In this document: one piece after another, positions 7,745-15,585 of the stretch
Position numbering within the stretch: position 1 is the stretch's first letter
Layout: the number at the start of each line of letters is the position of its first letter
From: Anaerolineae bacterium
GTDB taxonomy: Bacteria; Chloroflexota; Anaerolineae; Promineifilales; Promineifilaceae
Reading direction: 5' to 3'
DNA length: 64,000 nucleotides
Assembly: GCA_023384415.1 (NCBI GenBank)
Contig: JAHDWJ010000002.1
Coordinates: 170,190-234,189, forward strand
Translations under genes and position numbers: made by a program
Notes under the pieces: generated by a model
The model's input: the letters and a program-made list of their open reading frames with translations, nothing else
Told to the model about the DNA's origin: nothing
Databases searched by the model: none

Positions 7745-8559
7745 AGCTTATTCTCGTGAAACAGCCGCCTTGTCTTAACATTACGGCCAACAGTGCTAGA
7801 CCGGCCCCCCACGGCCGCGCCGGTCAAAGCCAACAGTGAGGCATTGATCTGATTCACATACTCTGTTCGTGGCCCCAGGGCATAATTGGTCTGCGTCATC
7901 CAAAAACGCTGCAACCGTTTCAGCATAGATAGCTCAATCTGGTCCAAACAAGCCGTCACCAGACCCTCATCCAGATACCGCACATCCACCCGGCCTGCCC
8001 GGTCAACCGCCCCTACAGCCCGAAGACCCTCATCAACGGCAGCACTGTAAGCTCCTTCCTGGTTTTGCTCCACACCATCAGTTGAAAATCCAGCCCTTAC
8101 CGCCACTGCCCCCAGCCGCTCCGCCACGTCTGTCGCCAGCTCCAGCCTCGTCTTGGCCACCCAGGCCACACTCACATCATCCAAATACACCGCCGTATCA
8201 TCGTGCCCCAGTGACAGAACATAATCTCCCCAGGGCAGCCCTACCCGCTGCGCTGCCAATGTCCAATCGGTACCCACAGGCACGGCCCACAGGAAGATGA
8301 CCCCGCTGCTGTTACCAATACTCAACGTAATAGAGCCAGCCGTGGCGGCCGCCTTAACCGCCACCTCCACCATATACGCCCGACCCAATCCCAGGCTGAA
8401 CGGCTGGCTAATCATTGATCCTGGTGAGGGTAGAGAAACAGCCCCCAACTCCCTGTACCCCTCATCAGGCACAAAGGCGGCCGCCCCCTCTACCCCCCAC
8501 CGGGTCAAGTCACGGGCAAAATCAGCGTTATACAAACGGTTTGGATGACCCATACTCAT
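7741..8559 (-). CDS. Head-tail adaptor with N-terminal carbohydrate-binding-like domain
   Basis: 272 aa. Residues about 1-140 (NADFARDLTRWGVEGAAAFV ... VYLDDVSVAWV) look like a jelly-roll CBM of the kind that starts N-F-x-x-x-L-x-x-W. The second half is helical (ELATDVAERLGA ... DQIELSMLKRLQRFWM) as in head-tail connector proteins. The P2 homologue is at 37458-38261. Fusing a sugar-binding-like domain to a connector would place it on the outside of the neck; that is inference. Confidence 0.68.
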   Translation of the reverse strand: MSMGHPNRLYNADFARDLTRWGVEGAAAFVPDEGYRELGAVSLPSPGSMISQPFSLGLGRAYMVEVAVKAAATAGSITLSIGNSSGVIFLWAVPVGTDWTLAAQRVGLPWGDYVLSLGHDDTAVYLDDVSVAWVAKTRLELATDVAERLGAVAVRAGFSTDGVEQNQEGAYSAAVDEGLRAVGAVDRAGRVDVRYLDEGLVTACLDQIELSMLKRLQRFWMTQTNYALGPRTEYVNQINASLLALTGAAVGGRSSTVGRNVKTRRLFHENKL

Positions 8560-8561
8560 AA

Positions 8562-8945
8562 TTAAGCAAACGTGATAGGCCCACTCACAGCCAGCTTGCC
8601 ATCAGGCATAACCAACACCAAATAAAATGTCGGTGTACCCGTATCCGTAATCACAACATCAATGTCACCATCAGCTTCACTGATAGCCATGCCCGAAACA
8701 TTGTTCGTCCACTCAATCAGCACCCCATCCGTACCAATGGCAATCCCCCCAGATGGGGCAGAGGCAACCACATCACCATTAGCATTACTAGACAAATACC
8801 AATGCACAGCGGCCCGTTCCCCTAACTCATTGCCATTTTCCCGGTCCTTTAGTTGAATAGAAACCGGAATCGCATTGGCCGTTTCGGTACCAATACTGAA
8901 TCGAGCATCCAACTTCAATATCCGTTGATTTGCGAATTTAGACAT
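8562..8945 (-). CDS. Conserved virion-region protein (127 aa)
   Basis: Beta-rich, ends FYLVLVMPDGKLAVSGPITFA. The P2 protein at 38620-39009 is close to identical in layout (HWYLSSNANGD vs PWYLSGDANGD). Next to the major capsid gene, so a decoration or head-fibre protein is possible. In P2 the order of this gene and the 82-84 aa gene is reversed. Confidence 0.72.
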   Translation of the reverse strand: MSKFANQRILKLDARFSIGTETANAIPVSIQLKDRENGNELGERAAVHWYLSSNANGDVVASAPSGGIAIGTDGVLIEWTNNVSGMAISEADGDIDVVITDTGTPTFYLVLVMPDGKLAVSGPITFA

Positions 8946-9192
8946 TGCTCACCTCATCCTCATCGTCAAACTCAACTTCGATGGCCGCTGGTATCGCCTT
9001 AAACGGTGTACAAATTGGCGCATCAAACCGCTGCTCACCCTTAGCCGCATTCAATTTATTCACCTCTGCCTGAGTCGCTGATCGGAAACCCACCTTCCTC
9101 AACAATGTCTCCGCATGGTCCAGGGTCACTTCATGGATAGCCCCAGCAGGGTTGACAATAAAATAACGTTTCACTGTATTCTTCTTTGACAT
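8938..9192 (-). CDS. Conserved small virion-region protein (84 aa)
   Basis: Contains KRYFIVNPAGAIHEVTLDHA and LLRKVGFRSATQAEVNKL. The P2 protein at 38290-38538 shares YFLVNPAGAVHEVNHEIA. An acidic tail follows. Function unknown; probably structural from its place beside the capsid gene. Confidence 0.75.
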   Translation of the reverse strand: MSKKNTVKRYFIVNPAGAIHEVTLDHAETLLRKVGFRSATQAEVNKLNAAKGEQRFDAPICTPFKAIPAAIEVEFDDEDEVSNV

Positions 9193-9335
9193 AGCAACCT
9201 TTCCTTAGTTCAACAGACACACCCCGTTAGGCACCATATTTAAGGTTACACAACCTTAGTCGCCCGTTTACGGTCCAGGTGGGGTTTTGCGCCTGCCTAG
9301 TGTCTGTGTTTGAACTCACCATTTCAGCCTACAGC

Positions 9336-10226
9336 CTACAGGTCTGTAGTGCTGACTACCACCCCATGATTATCCCGAAGCTCCGCTACCCCATACAGCA
9401 CATCCAGCGTAACCTTGCCCCCCAAATAATTGTGGTCATAACTCAGCGTCACCCGCAGCCCAACGCCGTCCTCATTCATGGTGCGCTGCATAACCCCCAT
9501 ACCTTCAGGAGCAATAGCCAGCGGCCGCGTCACCAGAGCCATAGCATTCCGGTGGAAGAAGAGATTCTTCAGCGTGGTAGCCGTCTTAATACTCTGAGAC
9601 ATGAACACATCAAACCCAAACACCCGGTTCACATAACTGTTAGCCGCCATACTGCCCAGGGCTTCGGCATAATCCCGGTTCACAATCCGTTCAATGCCCA
9701 ACGCCTCATACTCCGCATCCTCATGCAAAACAGCATATCGCTGAGACAACGGCGCCTTAGCTGTGTTCAGGTACCGCCGTGCCAGTCGGAAATTAGCCTC
9801 AGCCAACCCCCCACTGGCATCTATCGTTTGACTGAATCCAGCATACAAAGCGGCCAAATCCCCATCAATTTGTTCAGCCAAGACCATCATCGCCGTCTCC
9901 ATATACGTCTTGAACCAATCCGGCCGCGCCAGGAAGCGAGCAAAATCTTCAATCAAGAAACTCACTTCCTTGTGCTTATCGAGCGTAGCAGTGTACTCAC
10001 CAGCCGTCGGCTGCTGCAAAGTAATAGCACTACCCTGCGCCTTATCATTAGCCGTCAACGTACCCGGATACGGAATCTTGATTGTCTGGCCATACGCGGC
10101 TACTTCATTATCCCAATCACGCGCCACCAGCCGGGCCAACACCGTGTTGTTCTTCAAATAGCCCAGAGCTGTGGCCGCCACAATCGTGGGGATAGTTCCT
10201 AATTGTGTAGTTGTAATATTTGGCAT
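9336..10226 (-). CDS. Major capsid protein
   Basis: 296 aa, very similar to the P2 protein at 39033-39926 over the whole length (GYLKxNTVxxRLVARDWDNE, LDKHKEVSFLIED, RYAVLHEDAEYEALGIERI, DGxGLRVTxSYDHNY). The layout fits the P22 coat-like branch of HK97-fold capsids. It follows the scaffold gene, as expected. The 143 bp between it and the next gene hold no clear signal. Confidence 0.88.
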   Translation of the reverse strand: MPNITTTQLGTIPTIVAATALGYLKNNTVLARLVARDWDNEVAAYGQTIKIPYPGTLTANDKAQGSAITLQQPTAGEYTATLDKHKEVSFLIEDFARFLARPDWFKTYMETAMMVLAEQIDGDLAALYAGFSQTIDASGGLAEANFRLARRYLNTAKAPLSQRYAVLHEDAEYEALGIERIVNRDYAEALGSMAANSYVNRVFGFDVFMSQSIKTATTLKNLFFHRNAMALVTRPLAIAPEGMGVMQRTMNEDGVGLRVTLSYDHNYLGGKVTLDVLYGVAELRDNHGVVVSTTDL

Positions 10227-10311
10227 CGAAATTCTCCTACTGTTCTAAAATTCGCCACGCTCTTTGTCCGTTTTTTCACATGGTACGTCCATGATAAGAG
10301 CAATAAATTAA

Positions 10312-10815
10312 CTAACCTGGCTGCCCCCCGGCTGCCCAGATTTTGTCAGCGTTCTCACGCACAAATTTGGGGTCACTAAGTTGATCCACCGTAAATGGCT
10401 CCGCAACCGGCGTTCTTGTAGGCGCGGGTGGCACCCCAGGAGTTGATGGTTTTACCAGCGGTAGCAGCGTCTGGGCATGAGCCAGCAGGCCTGACTCATC
10501 CGTGCCCGTCAGCAAATTCGCCAGCTCAACCGGCAATCCAACCTTTTGCCCAATTTCCAGGCGCAGCCTGGCGAGCCGTTCACCTTCAGCCTGAGTCTGC
10601 AACGCCGTCAAATCAGTCGCGTACTTCTCCGCCAAAGCCTGCCATTTCTGCTCTTCAGCCAGCCGCCGTTTTTCAGCGTCATCCTGGGCCGCCTGCATAC
10701 TGGCCAAAGCCTGCTCAGCCGTCTTAGCCCGCTCATTCAAACTCTTAAATCGGGGATGCTTAAATACCTCATCCCATGACCCAGGGACGTCTGGTGTACT
10801 TTCCATTTCACTCAT
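10312..10815 (-). CDS. Scaffold protein
   Basis: 167 aa, helical and charged, with a coiled coil over residues about 25-85 (ERAKTAEQALASMQAAQDDA) and a C-terminal DPKFVRENADKIWAAG. The P2 protein (40004-40537) ends in DPKWVRENKEKVLAANQR. Position directly before the capsid gene and composition fit a capsid assembly scaffold. Confidence 0.8.
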   Translation of the reverse strand: MSEMESTPDVPGSWDEVFKHPRFKSLNERAKTAEQALASMQAAQDDAEKRRLAEEQKWQALAEKYATDLTALQTQAEGERLARLRLEIGQKVGLPVELANLLTGTDESGLLAHAQTLLPLVKPSTPGVPPAPTRTPVAEPFTVDQLSDPKFVRENADKIWAAGGQPG

Positions 10816-10848
10816 AATTCCTCCCGCCTGTTTCGCCGGCGAAGCGAC

Positions 10849-11751
10849 TTAACGATCAGCTAACTCCATCTGCGCCTGGCGCAGCATATCACTGGTTTTC
10901 ATGCCGCTGCTATCCTCAAATATTGGGTGATACCCCACTACCACCGTGCGGCAATGCCAATGGAACGGTGGCTGCATCAGGCGGCCACTAAACGCCTCCT
11001 TCCCCTCTAATTGAAACGGCTCATTGAGGGGCTTGATTTGTCCATGGACCATCAAACACGTCTCCGTTGTACGGCCGCTTATAGCTGCCACCGCCTGCTT
11101 TTGCAGCCCTGGCACATACTGCTGAGACTGCTCATAAAACAACATCCGGGCATTGTTATATGCCTGGATAACAGCCCGTCTCACCATCAACTCCGCACTC
11201 GTTCTACCATTCGGCCAGATACCCCCATTCTGACCAAACACCTGGCGCACAATCGTGGAAAAACGGTCTCCACTGGCCAGCGATTCACGAAGCGTGGCCG
11301 TAATCCTGCTTTGTAAGGTACTGGCCCACCCAGTTACCTGACCCACCGCTGCCCCAATCGTCAGTTCCAAATTGGGATCAACCGCAAAGCGCATCAAATT
11401 GATACCCAGCCCCCGAGCCAACACCCCAACTTCTTGCATAGCCGCAGACCAACCGGCCCCACCCACACTTTGCAGCCCCTCAGACAACAGCCCCTCAGTT
11501 TCCTGCTGCAGCTGGGCCAGGCGAGCCTCAATCGCCCGTATCATGTTCATATCCGTAGCCAATTGCCGGATAACGGCCGGATCAGGATTTTCCCCCAGGC
11601 TGTTAAACCGGTCCGTAAACGACGCCAGCAAATCCCGCCGGGCATTTTCATACCCCTGTATCACCTGACGCACCAGGCTATTCTCCTGCCTCAGCAATTG
11701 AGCCGTCTGTTGGTTGACCAGATTCATTATCTGGTCTCGTTCATTGCCCAC
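10849..11751 (-). CDS. Minor head protein, Mu F/SPP1 gp7-like
   Basis: 300 aa from GTG 11751 (AGGAG lies 7 bp upstream; the ATG at 11757 directly abuts AGGAG and is less likely). Long N-terminal helices, then the family core: GRTSAELMVRRAVIQAYNNA, TTETCLMVHGQ, and PPFHWHCRTVVVGY with its HxHCRT motif. Homologue in P2 at 43180-44082, also 300 aa. Present in a few copies near the portal. Confidence 0.85.
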   Translation of the reverse strand: MGNERDQIMNLVNQQTAQLLRQENSLVRQVIQGYENARRDLLASFTDRFNSLGENPDPAVIRQLATDMNMIRAIEARLAQLQQETEGLLSEGLQSVGGAGWSAAMQEVGVLARGLGINLMRFAVDPNLELTIGAAVGQVTGWASTLQSRITATLRESLASGDRFSTIVRQVFGQNGGIWPNGRTSAELMVRRAVIQAYNNARMLFYEQSQQYVPGLQKQAVAAISGRTTETCLMVHGQIKPLNEPFQLEGKEAFSGRLMQPPFHWHCRTVVVGYHPIFEDSSGMKTSDMLRQAQMELADR

Positions 11752-13009
11752 TTTCATCTCCTGCGGCCGCCGCCAGAAGCTGCCGCTCCCGTTCCAACGC
11801 CAATTGGCTAATTTCATTACTACGGGCCACCCCCTGAATTTGCAGCCTGGTCAGCGCATCCAAACTAATAACCGGCCGGTCTTTATCAAATCGCACTAGG
11901 CCATCAGCCAGTCTCGACACAGCACCTATCCCCATCTGCTGGGCAGCTCTACCCGCAATAATCAGCGCATCCCGCAACGCCCGATCACACGGCTTTCGTA
12001 AGCGGCGAATCTTAAACACCGCTTCCGCCAGTTGCAGTTCAATGGTGGCCGCAGCCACCCGTTCCACCCCCACCAATTTACTCAGCGCCAATTCAGGCAG
12101 GCTATCCTTCATTTCATTCTTAATTTCTTGAATAAAAGCCAATAGCCCCTCAAAATCCACCGCCGCCAAAATAGCTTGAACATTACTCCCTTCCGGGAAA
12201 AACCATACGCTCTGCCCGTCTTTGCGTAAATCACTATCCTCTGCCCCAAACACCGCCCATTGCGGTTCGGCATGGCGGCTGATAATAGTACTCATATAGG
12301 TAGCCTGCCTATTCACCTGGTCTAATGATGGCAGAGTATTGTCAAACGTAGATTCACCCTGCCCATCCCCCGCATCCAGGCGGCAAACAACAAACGGCAC
12401 CATCCCCAACCCGTTTTCATACTCAGCTGGACGCTCCGGCGTACCATACGGATGGCCATTCTTAAACGTGCGTACCCGGTCCGCCTCAATAACCTCCGCC
12501 CACTCATCCTTATCCCGCTTAACCACACTCAACAACATCTGTGGCCGGTCATCCCAGGGACTCATAGGCACAACCAAATAAGTATCCGGTCTCACTGGCT
12601 GAGGAAACGCGCGCTTCTCCATGCGGTCATCCACAATCCGCAGCCCCGCCTCTCCCAGGGCAACCACAAACCGCACAAACACATCCCCCTCACAATCCCA
12701 CTTGCCCCATTCCAAAACCTGATCAACTGCCCCTTGGTACCTTTCACTCCCCGCCGCCAGCTGCCAATCACCAGGTATCAACGAAACATCCAGCTCCACC
12801 GCTCTGGAAAGAGGCGTAAACAGAGGCAGGACCGCATTCCGCACCGCCGCGCCAATATACTTACCCACCTCCGTTTGCCATTCCCCAATCCCCGTCGGCT
12901 CTGCTTTGTAATATTTCCAATACCGGGCAAACCGCGACCGTCGCTGATCAAACTGCGCTCGGTAAGCGGCAAACTCCTCCACATCAAAAATACTACTGAC
13001 CTCAGCCAT
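11741..13009 (-). CDS. Portal protein
   Basis: 422 aa, homologous to P2 44075-45340 (YWKYYKAE, PLFTPLSRAVELDVSLIPGDW, STIISRHAEPQWAVFGAE, VWFFPEGS). Forms the dodecameric ring through which DNA enters and leaves the head. Located right after the large terminase, overlapping it by 8 bp. Confidence 0.88.
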   Translation of the reverse strand: MAEVSSIFDVEEFAAYRAQFDQRRSRFARYWKYYKAEPTGIGEWQTEVGKYIGAAVRNAVLPLFTPLSRAVELDVSLIPGDWQLAAGSERYQGAVDQVLEWGKWDCEGDVFVRFVVALGEAGLRIVDDRMEKRAFPQPVRPDTYLVVPMSPWDDRPQMLLSVVKRDKDEWAEVIEADRVRTFKNGHPYGTPERPAEYENGLGMVPFVVCRLDAGDGQGESTFDNTLPSLDQVNRQATYMSTIISRHAEPQWAVFGAEDSDLRKDGQSVWFFPEGSNVQAILAAVDFEGLLAFIQEIKNEMKDSLPELALSKLVGVERVAAATIELQLAEAVFKIRRLRKPCDRALRDALIIAGRAAQQMGIGAVSRLADGLVRFDKDRPVISLDALTRLQIQGVARSNEISQLALERERQLLAAAAGDESGQ

Positions 13010-14606
13010 AAAACTTCACCTTAGACGAAGACCGAGCCTTACGCTCCCGCTGCCCCAAACCCAATGACCACACCGCTACACTAATCGCATCCTCCAGGTC
13101 ATCATGCACCCCATTAGGAAACGACTCTACCTCGGCAAAAAAATCATTGTTCCACGGAGCTTCCACCACATACACCAAACCCGCCTGTGCCATTTCCAGC
13201 CAGGGGGCTGCCTTAGTGACTTTATCCCCCTTCAGATGGGGTAAATTTTTCATGCTGTAACCCAACAAATCACTATCCCCACGCATCAGGCTCAAAAACA
13301 GCCGATCAATCCCATCCTGAGCCGACCGCATAGGCACCCGTTTGCCAACCGCCTGCATATTCTCCTTCACAAACTGCCTGGCCTGATATTGATTCCCCTG
13401 AATCCGGGCCAGATACCCAATAACCAACCTCGCCTCATCCCCTCTCCCTGGCGTCCACAAACCCACCAGAGCCGCCGCCGTGTAATCCGGTTCCTTCTTC
13501 TTCGGAGACGCCATTTGCTTCTCCGTATACGCCCAATCCACCCCTAGAACTAAGCGAATATCCTGTGTAGGTACCGACGGCAAACTCTTAAACTGTGTCT
13601 GACCCACCATATACCCACCCCGCGGCCGCGGCCGCCCCTGGTATAGCGAATCAAACGTAACCGGAAATGACCGTCGTGTACTTTCATGCGCGGCCGCAGG
13701 CTCCTCCTCCGGCCACAACGCCTCACCCGGCTCCCGGCCCAGCGGGTCCTGCTCATCCACCGGCATCCCCATCTTAGCTACACTCAACCGCTCCGCCGCC
13801 GTCTCCGCCAATGCCGGCAGACGTAAATACACAATCCGCTCATCATTTTTTCCCTCAGCCCGTTCCCGTAACAACCGACCAGCCGGGTCATTCTCAGTCC
13901 AGCGCGTCCAAATGCCCAAAATAAACTCATGCTGACTGTGAGGCCGCGTACGCACCACATCAACCCACCACTCCCACAACGTTTGCACATACGGCACACT
14001 ATTCGCCTGGGCACGATCACGGATAGGATCATCCACCACAACCACCCCATGTTTACCCGTCAGCCCCCCACCTACACCCCCCGCCACACACGCCGGAAAA
14101 GACTCACCCTCCAGGCTCCACTCAGCTACACCCTGGCTAGACCGACTAACCACCACATCAGGAAACACATTCCTGTACAACGGGTTATCCCTCACCAATT
14201 CCAGACATGCCCGGTTATTCGCCTCAGCCAGAGACGCATTATAACTAGTCAAAATAACCTGGTGCGGCCGCCCCAAAAGATGATTACGGCCAATATAAAA
14301 CGGGGGGAACTTCCGACTAACCAGGCTGCTCTTCCAATGACCTGGTGGCGTCGTAATCAGCAAAACCTTCTTCCCATCACCAGACACACCATCCCACAAC
14401 GATCCATCCATAGCCCGTTCAATATACCTGGCAATCATCTGCAAATGAGCCGCCCGGTAACGGTTCTGGATAAACGAATCCTCAACCTCTGGCCGCGCCG
14501 CCTCACGATCCACATAACAGGCAAAATCAATCAGCGAACATTGCGCCAGCTGCCGTCTGGCTTGTTCCTGCTGCGCCTGCCGTGCCCGCGTCCGGTCACT
14601 CCCCAT
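13002..14606 (-). CDS. terL: Terminase large subunit
   Basis: 534 aa from ATG 14606, which overlaps the small terminase stop. N-terminal ATPase: P-loop TTPPGHWKSS, then GKHGVVVVDDPIRD (Walker B) and a TRWTENDPAGRLL segment. C-terminal nuclease: VLGVDWAYTEKQ with the first acidic residue, and HDDLEDAISVAVW near the end. Pairs with P2 45359-46954. Cuts and pumps phage DNA into the prohead. Confidence 0.93.
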   Translation of the reverse strand: MGSDRTRARQAQQEQARRQLAQCSLIDFACYVDREAARPEVEDSFIQNRYRAAHLQMIARYIERAMDGSLWDGVSGDGKKVLLITTPPGHWKSSLVSRKFPPFYIGRNHLLGRPHQVILTSYNASLAEANNRACLELVRDNPLYRNVFPDVVVSRSSQGVAEWSLEGESFPACVAGGVGGGLTGKHGVVVVDDPIRDRAQANSVPYVQTLWEWWVDVVRTRPHSQHEFILGIWTRWTENDPAGRLLRERAEGKNDERIVYLRLPALAETAAERLSVAKMGMPVDEQDPLGREPGEALWPEEEPAAAHESTRRSFPVTFDSLYQGRPRPRGGYMVGQTQFKSLPSVPTQDIRLVLGVDWAYTEKQMASPKKKEPDYTAAALVGLWTPGRGDEARLVIGYLARIQGNQYQARQFVKENMQAVGKRVPMRSAQDGIDRLFLSLMRGDSDLLGYSMKNLPHLKGDKVTKAAPWLEMAQAGLVYVVEAPWNNDFFAEVESFPNGVHDDLEDAISVAVWSLGLGQRERKARSSSKVKFYG

Positions 14607-15144
14607 TAGCCACCCCCGCCAACCGTGCCAACTCCTCACGTGAAAGCTGGCTCAAATCCTCAACATCAGGCGCAGCCCCCAACTCAATCCCCTGCTTAGG
14701 CGTATACACCCCCGTTATTTCCAAAAATAACTTACGGTCCGGATGGCTTTTATAATTCGCACTCGTAGCACTATCAATAAGCGCATCCATCACCTCATCC
14801 ACCCGTTCCATCGCCCGGCCCGTCACCTGCCTGGCCGCCCTCACCCGAATGGCCGGATTCTTAGCCAGACGCCCTTTTAGCGTCCGCCCCGAAATCCCCA
14901 TAACATCAGCCAGGCCATCCTGATCCCCTGGCTCACGATAACGCTTCGGCGTCCCCTTCCAGGCAATAAACACAGCATCCCGCCAATACCAACCCTCATC
15001 CAACAACGCCAAATAATCCCCCACCCAGGGGTATTGGCTGCCAGCCAGCATCACCTCAAACAGCCGTTTTTCCTCAGCATGAGCAGGGTCTATCATGGCT
15101 TTGTCTGGTACATCCAGACCCGGTAAAGAAGATTGTTTACGCAT
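14596..15144 (-). CDS. terS: Terminase small subunit
   Basis: 182 aa from ATG 15144 (MRKQSSLPGLDVPD). The open frame reaches further upstream but that part is translated repeat DNA. Contains a helix-turn-helix-like region (GLADVMGISGRTLKGRLAKN) and a C-terminal ANYKSHPDRKLFLEITG motif. The P2 homologue (46923-47498) has SDYKNNQDRKTYYQRLG. Recognises the packaging site. Confidence 0.85.
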   Translation of the reverse strand: MRKQSSLPGLDVPDKAMIDPAHAEEKRLFEVMLAGSQYPWVGDYLALLDEGWYWRDAVFIAWKGTPKRYREPGDQDGLADVMGISGRTLKGRLAKNPAIRVRAARQVTGRAMERVDEVMDALIDSATSANYKSHPDRKLFLEITGVYTPKQGIELGAAPDVEDLSQLSREELARLAGVANGE

Positions 15145-15585
15145 CACCAAACACCCACATCCACAAACAATACCAATACATCGTCCAAAGTATACATTTA
15201 ATCGTCCGCCCTGTAAATCCAATTGTTGAGATAACACAACACACCCCTCACCCAACCAAAGCAGAACCAGCTTCCAAAACAAAAATAAAATAAAAAAATC
15301 TAATACCCCCGAAAATACCTTCCACCCTTCCCCTACTACTAAAAAAACCAGAGTAAATAAGAGTGGAAGGATGAAAAAATAGTACCTTCCACATCCTTCC
15401 ACTACCTTCCACTTTTGACCCAAAACACGGGAAGAGTGGAAGGATGTGGAAGGATGTGGAAGGATGAAAAACCCCAAAAACCCCCCTAAAACAAAACCTT
15501 CCACCCCCCCCACCTCTGGAAAAGTGGAAGGGTGGAAGGATGTGGAAGGATATTTGCCCAAAAAGGGCACTGGCAGAAAAAAAAA
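15145..15585. repeat. Iteron-like GTGGAAGGAT repeat region
   Basis: A gene-free stretch between primase and terminase. The unit GTGGAAGGAT or its complement appears about a dozen times: plus orientation at 15363, three in tandem from 15436 and three from 15524; minus orientation at 15317, three from 15384 and one at 15497. Opposed blocks can fold into long hairpins. Iterons beside a primase suggest a replication origin. A packaging site or terminator are alternatives. Confidence 0.72.

Noticed and set aside
15144-15570. Long N-terminal extension of the P1 small terminase
   Set aside because: It translates the iteron repeats and has no counterpart in P2; the ATG at 15144 gives a protein of family length.
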